Shown here piece by piece: positions 11,120-23,460 of a DNA stretch of 64,000 nt. Positions within the stretch are counted from its first letter, which is position 1. Every line of letters starts with the position of its first letter. A program made the position numbers and the translations under genes. The stretch lies in assembly GCA_029783825.1 (NCBI GenBank), contig JAREIK010002246.1, forward strand, positions 317,501 to 381,500. Reading direction: 5' to 3'. The notes beneath the pieces are model-generated. The model made no database searches. It was given only the letters and a program-made list of their open reading frames with translations, and was not told the DNA's origin. Origin of the DNA: Sapria himalayana. Taxonomy: Eukaryota > Streptophyta > Magnoliopsida > Malpighiales > Rafflesiaceae.

Positions 11120-13563
11120 GAAAAGAAATACAAGTAGTATAAGAAGTAGAAGAAATAAAAGTAGTATAAGAAGATGAAGAAATACAAGGAGAAGAAGAAA
11201 AAGAATATGTAGATGGAGGAGAGGAAGAAAAAGAAGAAGATAATGAAAAAGATTAAGAAGAAAAAGAAAAAGAAAAAGTAGAAGAAGAAGAATAATAATA
11301 ATAATAAGTAGAGGAATGAGAAAAAGAAGTAAAAAAAATAGAAGAAGAAATAGATGATGGTGATTAAGTATAAGAACTAGAATTATAAAAAGAATAACAA
11401 AAAAAAATGAAGAAAAAAGAGATGGAGAATACAAAGGAGAAAATTATGAAGAATAAGAGAAATAATAAGAAGAAATAGTATAAGAAATAGAAAATGAAAA
11501 ATAATAGAAGGTTAACTAGAATAAGTAGGATAAAAAGGTAGAATAAGAGAAAAAAATGAAGAGATGAAGAAGAATGAGAAAAAAAAGATAAAAATAAGAA
11601 GAAATAGACATAAAATGAGAATAAGAAGAAAAAATAAAGATAAAGTAGAAGAGAAATTATAAGAACAACAAGAATAATATGATTATGAACAAGAAGAGGA
11701 GGAAGTAGAAGAACAAAAAGGCAAAGCATATGAACAAGATGAAAAGGAAAATAAGAATTTGTAGAAGGTTAAAATAAAGATGAAGAAAAATGAGAAAAAA
11801 AAAAGAAAAAAGAAAAGAAGAAGACGAATAATAATATTTTATTAATGAAGAAGAAGTGAAGAAAAAAAAGAGATGGGGATTAAGTTGAGAAATAGAATAA
11901 GGAGTAAAAGTATAAGTAGAATAACAATGACAAGAAGAATGAAGAAAACTAGAAAAGAATGGACAAGAAGAAGAAGAAGGAGAAGAAGAAGAAGTAGTCG
12001 TAGTAATAGTAGAAGAAGAAGAAAATGAAGAAGAAGAAAAAAAGAATAATAATAATAATAGATGAAGTAGAAGTAGAATACAAAGATGAAGAAGACAAAA
12101 AAGAAGATGAAAAAGATAAAGAAGAACATGAAGAAATAAAGAATAAGATGATGAAGGAGAATAAGATGAAGAAGAATTAAATGAAGACAAAGAAAAAGAA
12201 AAAAAAGAAGAAAAAAAAGTAAAATGTGAAGAAGAGGAAGAATAAATAGTAGTAGTAGTAGTTGTTGAATTCTAAGAAGAGGAAGAATAAAAAGAATTTA
12301 AAATAATAGTAGTACAAGAAGAATAAAATAAGAAAAGGAAGAAGAAGAAGTAGAAGAAAAAGATTAAGTATTAGTAGTAGTGCAAGAAGAAATAAAAATA
12401 AAAGAAACATAAGAAAAAGTACAAGGAGAAGAAAAAAAGTAGTAGTGAAGGAGGAGGAGGAGAATAAGATGATGGAGAAGGAGAAGAAGAAGAAGAAGAA
12501 GAAGAATAAGAAGAATAAGAATAAGAAGATGGTCAAGAAGAAAAGTAATAAGAAGTAAGAGAAGAAAAATAATAAAATTAAGAAGAACAAAGAAGTGGAG
12601 AAGACTAAGGAGGAGAATTAGGGGGAGGATTAGGGGGAGGAGGAAAATAATAGGAAAGGAAAGAAGCAAAAGAAGTAGAAGAAAAAGAAATAGAAGAAGA
12701 ATAGCTAGCATATTAAAAAGGATAGGAAGTAGAAGAGAATAGAAAGAAGTTGAAGAACAAGAAGATGATGAATGAATAGAAGAAGAAGAATAATAAGAAG
12801 GAAAAGATAGAGAAGAAATAAAAAAAAAGTACAACAACAAGAATGAGAAAAATAATAATTAGAAATATAAGAAAATAAATTAATAGAAATATAATAAGAA
12901 TAAGAGAAAAAACAAATAGAAGACAAAGAAGAAGAATAAGAATAAGAAAAAGATAAAGAAACATAAGTATGAGATGATGATGAAGAAAAATACAAGGAAG
13001 GTGATGAAAAAAGGCAATAAAATAGAAGAACATGAAGAAGAATAAGAAGAACAAGAACAAATAGTAATAGAAGAAGCAATTGCAAAATAAAATGAAGAAG
13101 AATAATTAAAAGAAGTCAAACAAGAATAATAAGTAGAAGAATAAGAAGAAAAAGATAAAAAATGAAGAAGCAAGGGACGAAGAAGAATAATAAGAAGTAT
13201 AAAAAGAATAAGAAAAATAAAAATTTAAAGAAGTCAAAGAAGAAGAAGTACAAGAAGGAGATGGAGAAGAAAAAGTAGAATAAATAGAATAAAAATAATA
13301 ATAATGAGAAGTAAAAGAAAAAATGTAATAAGAAGAAAAAGAACGAGGAGATTGATAAGTCCAAGGAGAAGAATATGGAGAAGTGGAAAAACAAAGAGAA
13401 GAAGAAGTAGAAGAATAAGAATAAGAAGAAGAAGTAAAAGAATTAGAATAAGAAGAAGAATAACAAAAAAAAGATGAAGAAGTTGAATAAGAATAGCAAG
13501 GAGAAGAAAAAGAAAATGAAGAAGAAGATAAAAAGAATAAAAATAAGAGAAAAAGAAGAAGAA

Positions 13564-13653
13564 GAAGAAGAATTAGAAGAAAAAGATACAAAAGAAGAAG
13601 AATTAGAAGAAAAAGATACAAAAGAAGAAGAATTAGAAAAAAAAGATACAAAA
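13564..13653. repeat. 30-bp minisatellite, three copies
   Basis: Three near-identical 30-bp units (core AATTAGAAGAAAAAGATACA) lie at the right edge of the GAA array. One plus-strand frame reads a 10-residue Glu/Lys repeat, but the frame is bounded by array sequence and is not a credible gene. Confidence 0.85.
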
Positions 13654-14215
13654 AGAAGATGTAGTTGAATAAATAAAGAATTTGAAGAAGATAATAATAC
13701 AAATTGAAATATAATCAATCAAATTTAGTGGCAATGTTCATCTGAGAGAAAAAATTATGTTTTTCAAAAACAATGTTATTTAAATCTCACTTAATTAAAA
13801 AACTCACATAATAAAATATTTAAATCCGACTAAATTAAAAGATAATATTTAAATATCATAATTTTAATTTTTCGGTTTATAAAAAATTTTTATATGTTTT
13901 CTACTAGTTTTATAAACGTTACAACCCTTCACACAAAATTTTCAAATTTTATTCCTCTATCACTAATTTTTCAAACACCTTAAAAGTTCAAACATATTTA
14001 TCTCATTGTTATATTAATCTATAGACCTATTTTTCCTTGTCATGTACATATTGATACATGCTTCATTATATCTAAATGGAAAGTGTATTATGTCTAAATG
14101 GCAATTGTATTATTTATACACCCAATGTATACCTGTATACTTTAAGAAATTTGTGTGTGACCTAAGCAAACAAATAGAAACTCTTTTTTAATGATTATAT
14201 GTAGGTGCATGCCTA

Positions 14216-14227
14216 TAAATATATAAA

Positions 14228-14263
<36 letters not shown>

Positions 14264-14266
14264 TAT
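14216..14266. repeat. (TATG)n / (AT)n microsatellite
   Basis: ATATAAATATATATA leads into at least seven GTAT tetramers ending near 14266. It generates a short Met/Tyr/Cys/Val-rich frame that should be ignored. Confidence 0.9.
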
Positions 14267-14365
14267 CCCAATATGTAAGAGATACATAAAATTGCTTGCT
14301 TTATTAAATTTGTTCATGACAGGCATATACATACATGAATGTATATGCCTATATGTATTTACACA

Positions 14366-14403
14366 GATACACACACATAGACACACACACACACACACAC
14401 ACA
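14366..14403. repeat. (CA)n microsatellite
   Basis: ACACACACATAG is followed by about ten CA dinucleotides, interrupted once. Confidence 0.9.
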
Positions 14404-15350
14404 TGCTTATGATTGACTTTGTGGATAGACATAGATCCCATAATAAACATTCTTTTATGAAACTCATTTTCAAAAAAGAGAGAAGAAGATATACAATGGG
14501 CAAGGAAAAGGGTGATCGCTCATGGAAAAAAGATGGTAAGTATAAAATGCATTCTCATTTTCAGCTCATTTTCATCTCAAAATAATGCAAAGGAATATCT
14601 CTCAAGATCAAGCAAACACAACCACAAAAATTCTGATAATGTATATTAAGTTCTCATCCACACCACTACAAATATGTTCTTCCTTTTCAGCTTGATCATG
14701 TTCTCATTCAACTTTCGTCTACTTAAAATCATCTAACTTCATTGGTTTTCATTCTTTGCCAATATTGTCTTAATGTGTGACAAGAAAACATAATAAACAT
14801 ATGTATTCCAAGTGTACTCTAAGTGGATTCTGAAAGAACAATTTTGGCAAAAAACAATACTAAATTGAATTCACTACAGTTACGTTGTGGAATATGTTCA
14901 TCCTTTTTTGTCTTTCATTAAAGCAGTGCATGCATTGCTCAACTTCTTCCAAATAGTTTTTGCATGTTCTTTTCTACTTCTGCAGCAAGATGCTCATTAT
15001 CAAAAAATCCACATGGGCCAGCCCTTTTCTTATGCTACACAACATTAACAACAATAAGAATGACGTGTCTATCACCACAAACAAGTATGCATTTTTATGT
15101 TTATAAGAAATGTGAATCACCAATTGAACGGCATCATGAAACCACACAAGCCCACTTTACATAACCTTGCATGTGTCATTACTATAAAAATAACATATAA
15201 CATAGTTTAAAACTGCACAAATTGTTGGCATTCGTTGCTCAACTTCTAAGAATTATAGGAATATTGAGGTAGGTTTTGCTCCGTTAAGCTTCAAGTTTCA
15301 TTTAGATATTCAAGTAGATATTATGCTAAGCATGTTTATCAAGTCCTATA

Positions 15351-15380
15351 AATATCTACTCAAAACTTTGAGTAGATATT
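15351..15380. other. Perfect 14-bp inverted repeat, 2-nt spacer
   Basis: AATATCTACTCAAA at 15351-15364 is followed after AC by its exact reverse complement at 15367-15380. A related direct copy of AGTAGATATTAxGCTA lies about 60 bp upstream near 15314. No element boundary was recognised around it. Confidence 0.7.
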
Positions 15381-18290
15381 AAGCTATGTATTTTGGTTTC
15401 TAGAGAAGATAAAAAAAAATCTTTGATATTTTAGGCTTAAATAAATTTAAATCAATCATTTGTGATCCAACATTTTAGTTCACAGTCTATCAAGAAAATA
15501 ATCCTAAAAGTGCAATCAAATAAAAAATTTCAATCAAATCTACATTTATAGGGAAAGGCACAAAATGTTACAATAAGATAACTTCCTCTTGCAACATTGC
15601 ATGAAGCAAAAAATTCAAGCTATGTTTATTAGTACAATAGTGATGATTTTTTTTTTGTGTTTTCATTCACCTGATAAAGAAGCCAACAGGGATAAAATTC
15701 AAAATAATTTAAGTCCAACAAATAAAAAAAAACTCACCTATCACTTTGACCAAATATAGAAACTTACAAAGATAACAAAATCAAGCCATATAAAATCAAA
15801 ATATTATAGAAGATAAAAATTAATTACTAGGAAACTACTTTCGAATGATACATAAAATATGGTTACCAAATGTTTCTGAACCATGGATGTAGATGAATTA
15901 CAAAAGCATCATTATTTTCAATCATAAAATAATGCATCATGATTCCTAGTTATAGTGATAAAACAATGTTTTTTTTTAAAACAATGCCATAAAATCAAGC
16001 AAAATTAAACCGTAACAGCTAAACTGGGCAAAAAGAATCAACACAAAGCACCCAACCTCCCAATTACTTTTGAATCAAATATGTGAGCAACACCACCACC
16101 AAATATAGTTCAATCAGCATAATTAAGACAACATGAAATAGAAAATATTTGCATTATTCTGTGCAAGTTCTACATTTTACTCAACCATGAAAAATTTTTC
16201 CTAGTGAGAAAGAAAAGCATTATAGATCTCAAGAATTCAAAACAAATAATCATGGTATAACATGAAGCTACAGATCAATCTAAAAGGAAAGATATTTTGA
16301 ATCATAGCCTGCTAACATCACAACTATAGGATCTTAATAAAATGAAACATTGAGTAATCAATGGTGGCTATAAAATTTATTAGAGGTTTAGCAACCCATC
16401 AAAAAAAATGTAAAAAAAGGCTAGTCTTTATCAAACTTTGAAAGAAATGTCTAACTTTAACTACTAGATTTCCAATCCACTTGAAAACATATTTCAGCAT
16501 CCCATAACACCAAAATTGACGCAAAACTTCCAGTTCACTTTCTCACTTAAAGAATCCACTGAGGGGGACCTTGGCTCAGAACCCAAGAGTTCAACCCAAT
16601 CATTCTTCCACCCAATGTTCTAGGATCACCTATCACACCTAGTCTATCTCTACATACCCTAAATGATAGCTCCATCCATTCATGGAAACCACTTGATTTT
16701 AAAGTTGACCAAGTGTAATCCACATTTTCTCTCTCTCTTTTCATATTTTCTCACCACTTTTTGAAAATAATCTATTGCATATAATTCTTGATTAATAATT
16801 GCAATGCATGGTGGCACCTCCATAACCACATATGATTCAATGGCCCCAACAACATTTCAACCTAGGAACATGTTTTGGATCTAACATCATGATCTAGTTT
16901 TCAAATTATACACATCCTCACATGTAAGAATGCCTGTGTTTTTCTCCCCAAACCCACTAATAATATAGAACATCTCATCAATTAATATTCTCGAGCACAT
17001 TTTCCTTGCTTTACTCATTCTTGGAATAAAAATCTAAGTGTCTGTTTTTGAATTATAAAGCTCTAAAGAATTTAAAACATTTCTTAGTAGATCATTGGAA
17101 TGAACCCTAATAACAATTTCATAAGACTAGAAGATCTAAACAAGTACCTAGGGTTGTTAATCTTGGTGCCACAAGTCCATGTATTTTTAAGATGTTACAC
17201 CTATATATGCCATGAGATGTTATCTCCTTTCTAAAAACAAGTAGCTAAAACATCCTTGTTAGAAGACTCGAAGCATAAATTCAAAGTCATTATTAGAAGA
17301 TACATCCAGCTATAGTAGACATGATTAAATACCTTCCATTCAAGTAGGTTACAAAAGAAGTATATGTTTAATAATTTCCATTAGTCATCTCATCTTATAC
17401 AATTTTCCACTCTAGATTAGAGACTTAAAGCTTTTATTCAACATCATAATAACTCAAAAATCTAATCTTGAGTAGTGAAGGAGGCAATAATTGACAATTA
17501 TCATCCAATTGATCATAATAACTTAAATGTGACTAGATCTTCATATCATGCCATTGATTCTGAGATTCATTAATTAGTTAGCTTGACTTAGCTCCTCGAG
17601 CCTCACCTTGATGCACCTCATTTTAAATATTAGAGCGTATAACTAAAAAAATATGCCTACCCATTATATAATATTAGTAATCATGTTAATCAACTTGTAT
17701 TATAGAAAGAAGGTCCATGACATGCAATATACTTCATCTTTCTATTATTTCTATTGATGTGACTACCTTTTTGATTTAGCAACTTTTGAATTGACTAGGC
17801 TAGACATATTGCACATCTCAAAAACATGGTAACCATTATAAATCCATTAGCCTTTGGCTCTTAGGATAAAGATAATTATGTTGGGATGAGATAAGATGGA
17901 GTATCCAACATATTTCATAATAGTATTTTTCCATAAAATAAAACAAAAATGTTAAATCAAAGTTCAAAAACAAATCCTTCAATTGTTGCATGCATTAATA
18001 AATATAGAATTGGAAATCTATAGATGTGATTCTGAATTTCGAAGATGCATATAATGTGATTTGATTAATATTCAAGTGAAAGAAATATGAGTTTCAATAA
18101 AACCAAGTCATAAAATGAATATAGATATAGGATATGATGTTGATTTTAATGAGTAAGTTAGGGTGTTTTACATTATTTGATAATCCAAATTATCTTAGCA
18201 AATTTTAATAGAAAGATGAGGAATAAATATTTGTTAGGGTATTATTGATGTGTGATGTTATTTCAAAGTTAGAATAAAATAATTTGAGAA

Positions 18291-18605
18291 AAAAATGCAT
18301 ATGTAAATTGAAGTAAGCACTTGTGAATCTAATAATTTGAGAACTTAAAGTAAGCACCTACATATGTAAATTGAAGTATGGTCACTCCTTGATTGATGGA
18401 AAACATAAATCCAAAAATGCATACATGAACTCTTACCCTTGTGAATCTAAAAACAAAAGTAAGCACCTTCAGTATCATTCCTGATTCCAAAACTAAAGTT
18501 GAATGATGAAGAAAAGAAACCCAAAAATACATCGAGGAACTATTTCCTTGTGAATTTAAAACTGGAACAATCATAGTATCATTCTCAAATCCAATACTAA
18601 ATATG
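18291..18605. repeat. Diverged tandem repeat, 109-118 bp unit
   Basis: CTTGTGAATCTAA starts units at about 18320, 18438 and 18547. Inside, GTAAGCACCT, CCAAAAATRCAT and AGTATCATTC recur in the same order. The third unit is truncated by the purine array that begins near 18620. Confidence 0.75.
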
Positions 18606-18614
18606 TATCTAATT

Positions 18615-21600
18615 TACAACTTTGAATAAGAAGAATGCAAAATAGGTTGAAAAGAAGATGAATTAAAAGGAGGAGAAGATGGATAAATAGAATAAAAAGA
18701 AAATGAATGATATAGAAGAATAAAAAAAAGAAGTAAATGAAGAAGTAGAAGAAGAATAAATAAAAGACAAAAAAAAGAAGTAGAAAATGAAGAAGAAGAA
18801 TAAGGAGGAGAAGGGGGAGAAAAAAAATAAAGTTGAAGGAGGAGAAGAATAAGTAGAAGGGGGAGAATGAGAAAAAGTCGAAGGAGAAGAAGAAAAAAAG
18901 AAGAAGAAAATAAAATAGAAAAGTCAAATACAATGATAAAGAAAATAAAGAAGAATGATGAAGATGAAAAAGATGCAAAAAAAGATAAATAAGAAGAAGT
19001 TGATAATGAAGAAAAATAAGAATAAGAAGAGAAAGAACAAGTTGAAGATATAGAAGAACAAGTAGTAGTAGATTAGTAGAAAAATAAAAAGAAGAAGAAG
19101 AACAAGAAGAATGAGAAGGAGGATTAGATGGATAAGGAGGAGAAGAAAAAGAATAAGAAGGTGAACAAGAAGAAGGAGGAGGAGGATGAGGAGGAGGAGG
19201 AAAGAAGAAAATAAGAAGAAGAAAAAACAAAACAAGAAGGAGAAGAAAAAGAAAAAAAAGAAGAAAAAGTAAAAAAGAAAGAATAAAAAGAAGAATGGTG
19301 ATGATGATGATGAATAAGAAGAAGAAAAAATAAAAGGAAGAAGAAAAAAACACGAAGAAATAGAAGAACAACAAAAAGAAGAAGAAGAAGAACTAAAAAA
19401 AATAAGAATGAGAAAAAGAACGAGAATAATAACTAGTAGAAAAAGAAGTATTAGTAGAAGAATAATAAGAGTGAGAAGAACAAGTAGATGAAAAAGAATT
19501 AGAAGTAAAAGAAGATAAATCAGAAGGAGAAGGAGAAAGATAAGTAGAAAAAGAAGAAGATATATGATAATAATAGGAAAAAAAAGGAGGAGAAGGAGGA
19601 GGATGATGAGGAGAAGAAGAATAGTGGTGAAATGATGATGATAATGATGATGATGAAGACAAAGGAGAAGTATAAAAAGAAGTAGATGGAGAAGAACAAA
19701 AATAAGAAAAAATAAAAAAAAAATTAGAAGTTGTAAAAGGAGGAGGGGGAGAAGATAGATAAAGAGTTGAAGAAGGAGAAGAAGAAAAATAAAATGAATT
19801 AGGTGAAAAAAATAAAATGAAGTAGATGATGATGAAAAAGAAGAAGAAGAAGAACATGAAAAATATGAAAAAAAATATGAAGAATAAGAAAAAGAACTAG
19901 AAGAATAAGTAGACAAAGAAAAAGTTGAAGAAGTAGACGAATAAGTAAATGAAAAAAATTACAAAAAGAAGAAAAATAAGAATAAGTAATAGTCATGAAT
20001 GAAGTAAAAAAGAAAAGGAAAATGAAGAAGATAAAACAAAGAAAAAAATGAGAAGGCAGAAAAGATAAAGGTAGAAAAGTTGGAGGAGGAAAAGAAAAAG
20101 AAAAACAAGAAAAATAAGAAAAAATAGAAAAAGAAGTAGTTTAAGAAGGAGTATAAGTAGAACAAGAAGGAGTAGAAGAGGAAGAGGAAGAGAAAGAATA
20201 ATAAGAAGAAGATGATTATGATAAAGAAAAAGAAGAAAAAAAGTAGAAGAAGAAAAAACATAGAAGAGGAAAAAAACATGAATAATAAGTCTAAGAAGTA
20301 GAATAAAAAGAAGAATAAAAAGAAGATGATGATAAAGATGAAAGAAAAAGTTGAAGAAGAAAGAGAGAATAATAAGTAGAAGTAGAAGAAGATGACTAAG
20401 AAGATAAAAATGATAAATAAAAATTAAAAGTAGAAAAAGAAGAATGAGAAGAAGATGAAGCAAAAAAAGAATATAAATCTAAAGGAGAAGGAGAAGGATA
20501 AGTAGGATAAGAAGAAGATGAATGATAAGATAATACAAGAAGAAGAAATAGAAGCATAAGAATAAATAGATGGAGAAGAAGGAGAAGAATAAAATTAGAT
20601 GGAAAAAAAATAGTAAAAGAAGAAGTTGGAGAAGGAGGAGGAGAAGGTGTTGAAGAATAAGATAAAGCTAAAGATGAAGAATAAGAAGAAGAAGAAAAAG
20701 ATAATAATATATAAGAAGTAGAATAAGAAAAAAAAAATAAAAAATAAATATATGAAGAAGAAGAAGTGGAAGAAGAAGAAGAAGAAGAAGATAAATAATA
20801 AGAGGAAGATGATGATGATGATGATGAACAAAAAGATGATGATAATAATGATGATGAGGAAGAAGAATAAGAATAAAAAAAGTTGAATAAGTAGAATAAC
20901 AATAAGATTAAGTAAAATAAGAAATATAAAAAGAAAAAATATAAAAAAGAAGAAAAAAAAGAAAAAGAAAAAGAAAGAGATAGTATAAGAGGGACATGAA
21001 GGAGAATAAGAAGAAATAGAAAAATATGAAGAAGATTTAAATTAAGAAGAATAAGAACAAGAATTAGACAAAGAAGAAGATGTACAAGATGATGAACATC
21101 AATAATATTGATAATAAGAAGAAGAATAGGAGGGAGAAGAAGAAGAAAAAGAAGAAGTTGAAGATGTAAAAGAAATATAAGAAGGAAAAAAAGAAGATGT
21201 ATAATAAAATGACAAGTAGAATAAGAATAAGAAGAAGATCGAGAATGAGAAGAATAAGGAGAAGATGGGAATGATAGAGACGAAGAAGTAGAATATGAAT
21301 AAGAAGAAGAAGAAGAAGAAGAACAAAGAAACAAAAAAAAATAGAAAGAAAAAAAAATTGTAAGAAGAATAAGAAGAGAAAAATAATAAGATGATGAGGC
21401 AAATTAGGAGAAGTAGTATAAAAAAATATGAAGAATAAGATATAATAAGAAAGAAGAAAAAAAGAAGAAGAAAAAAAAAGAATAAGTTGAAGAAGAAGAA
21501 TGAGGAGGTGAAGAAGGAGTACAAAAAAAGGAGAAGAGTAATAATTTGAAAAAAAGTAGTAGACTTAGAAGAAGAAGAATAAGAAGAGAAAAAAAAAGAT

Positions 21601-21635
21601 TAAGAACACAATGAAAAAGAAATAAAATAGAAGAA
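18615..21635. repeat. GAA/AAG polypurine array, about 3 kb
   Basis: Same class as the array at 6.96-13.72 kb, with local (GAT)n (for example near 20808-20830), GGAGGA clusters and GAA runs. It ends abruptly at the presumed left LTR of the copia element near 21636. A similar array resumes beyond the right LTR, which suggests the element inserted into one array. Minus-strand frames up to 330 codons are artefacts of composition. Confidence 0.9.
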
Positions 21636-22330
21636 TGTTATTATTCACTCATACTTCTGAAGTTGTAATATGTATTTGGTATCGCAACCCAAATTATGAA
21701 GTCGTGGCCTATACAAATTTGAATCTAGAATTATGAATTTTCTAATTGAATGTCTATAAGTCATTACATATAGTGTGACAACTAGAATTGTGAAGTCATA
21801 ACCTAAATGACATTGTGACCTCATTTATGAAGTCATGACTTGAATGAAATTAAAACGATCTGTTTGATGTCACATCATAAATTATAAAGGTGCTATTGGA
21901 TCAACATTGTGACCTATATTATGAAGTCTTGAATTGAAAAAAGTTAAGACTTCAATAAAGTCACAACTTATCTTGTGTTATTATGATTGGAAGACTTGAA
22001 CATTCACGTTGTGACCATATTCTTTGGTGTCACAACATGAATGATATCATAACTCAGGAGAAAGATGTTATGACTCAGATTTTAAGTTTCAAAAAGTTTT
22101 TTGTTTTACTATTTAAGCATTTTCAAACTAAATAATGATGATAAGTGTACCTCAAAGTAGTTAAAGTTTAAGAGAACATTTTCCTCTTATCAATTGATCA
22201 TGTTTTTTCTTCTCTTCCTACTTATTTCTCTTGTGTGTTGTGTGTGTTTTATTTATGAGAGTTCTTTTCAAACTAATGACTTACATTTAATCTTAGTGGT
22301 AATATCTACAAAGATTTTTGTATAGTATAA
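21636..22330 (+). repeat. Left (5') LTR of the copia element
   Basis: Begins with TG and aligns with 34,033-34,692. Shared blocks include AATATGTxTTTGGT near the start, several GAAGTCATGACTTGAATG-like repeats, and a T-rich CTCTTxTGTxTTGTGTGTxTTTxATTTxTGAGAGTT segment near the end (about 22,229-22,264). The U3 portion is built of diverged copies of a palindromic GTCATGAC motif. Confidence 0.8.
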
Positions 22331-22343
22331 GTTGGATCAGAGT
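22331..22343 (+). other. Primer-binding-site-like motif after left LTR
   Basis: GTTGGATCAGAGT resembles TGGTATCAGAGC, the initiator-Met tRNA complement used by most plant copia elements, with one base missing. Its place directly after the LTR supports the boundary. Confidence 0.6.
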
Positions 22344-22344
22344 G

Positions 22345-22695
22345 TGAGGCTTGATCTAATTGTGTTTGACAAAATAAATCTTGGTGAACATTTCTAGTTA
22401 ATGAACCAAAAAGGATTTATGGAAGAAACTTTAAGTGCTCTATTAGACTAAGTCATTAGTCAACAAGTTGTTTTTTAGGAAACAACTATTTAAGTTGTAC
22501 ATGGAGGAGGATAATGTGTTTTCTTCATTCTTAATGAGTATCATATACAAATCAACCTATTGTCATGTATTAGCTATGAGATACATGATGATGATAAAGA
22601 AATGACCATCCTCTATTCACTACTAGATTCATTGGATAACTTTAATGTTATTTGGTGTTCAAATTACTAAATATTCATATGTATTTTGTTGGTTT
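22345..22695 (+). pseudogene. Copia gag (UBN2-like) remnant, 5' part
   Basis: With one or two frame changes the translation follows copia gag. A KGFMEETLSALLD-like stretch is followed by YEIHDDDKEMTILYSLLDS at about 22,574-22,631, matching the xIDDEDKAxxLLxSLPDSW signature of the UBN2/gag-polypeptide domain. The match ends near 22,690, where an unrelated inverted-repeat segment starts. The zinc-knuckle end of gag reappears near 31.47 kb. Confidence 0.75.
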
Positions 22696-22720
22696 AAAAT
22701 GATGTGTATGCAAGTACATA

Positions 22721-23348
22721 GAGGTAATATTTGTTAATTTCATGACTTTGACATTTTGCCGATTTTTGATGAATAGTCATAAAATCAATAAGTTTTTCGG
22801 TATTCAATATAAAGGATAGAACATTAAGTCCCAAGTAGTTTTGACATCATTTCTTAGCTGAAACTCTACGTAATTGGTTAGGGCAATTCTTGTATATCAT
22901 AATCCTACCAACTCATTAACATAATTATTCTACTATATGACACATTCTTAGTGGTTGTTATATTATCATAGAGTTGCAACAATATTTATTTTGAGAAATT
23001 TAAATGAATATGATATTAATTCTATATTATAACAACTAAGTGCCTCACTTGTGCTCAAGGTCATGGCTAAGTCTAAGTGTCATATCTTTATCTTTAATAT
23101 GGCTCAATAGTCTCAAGTTAGAGTTATGATTTTTTATAAAGTGATGCCTTTTGAGCTACAAAAATTATAGAGCCATAACTACTTATACCAAAGGAAAAGC
23201 CATGGCAATTATTCAATATTTCTTTTAGGATTCTAATTGTTACAAAGGATATTACTCAAGTACAACCATTTCCAAGGCTGTGACTCTTATTTTCAAAGGA
23301 ATGAATAGCCGAGACTTGTATACTCAATCTAATTACTAGTGTTGTGGA
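22721..23348 (+). repeat. Inverted repeat arm A (partner at 25,373-26,002)
   Basis: The reverse complement of 25,373-26,002 aligns along the whole length. Landmarks in order are AACTCTACGTAA, CATACCAACTCATTA-like, ACACATTCTTAGTxGTTG, AACTAAGTGCC, GTGCTCAAGGTCA, and ACCATTTCCAAGGC near 23,265. No coding match is evident. It begins where copia gag is lost, so this is probably the edge of the insertion. Confidence 0.8.
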
Positions 23349-23460
23349 ATTTTCAGAGCACTATGCCAACATGATTTATGAAAGAAGGGAAGGCTAGTAC
23401 CATAGTCACCCACAGCATCAGGGACACTTGAGAGATATGATTGGAAAATTATGTATCATT

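Larger units (their letters stand above)
6959..13720. repeat. GAA/AAG polypurine array, about 6.8 kb
   Basis: The plus strand is almost exclusively A and G, broken by isolated T, mostly as GAT, AAT or GTA triplets, with GAAGAA as the basic unit. Several higher-order repeats are embedded and listed separately. Reading frames up to 462 codons on the minus strand are Phe/Leu/Ser-rich and occur in several overlapping frames, so they are consequences of composition. Homopurine mirror tracts of this kind can form intramolecular triplexes in vitro; whether they do here is not known. Confidence 0.95.
13721..18290. other. AT-rich non-repetitive spacer
   Basis: About 4.6 kb of ordinary AT-rich DNA. 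I see no long reading frame, no transposon domain and no RNA gene. Short frames at 14205-14585, 14964-15164 and 16547-16744 have no recognisable product. It is the longest stretch in the window without an identified element, and could hold regulatory DNA or very old insertions. Two microsatellites and one hairpin are listed separately. Confidence 0.6.

Noticed and set aside
14890..15190. Minus-strand GPCGFFDNE segment recalling a GRF-type zinc finger
   Set aside because: Only one cysteine-containing segment fits; the other required Cys/His positions are lost among stops, so the resemblance is probably chance.
16547..16744. 65-codon minus-strand frame with normal composition
   Set aside because: No homologous family is recognised and no exon context or transcript signal is visible.
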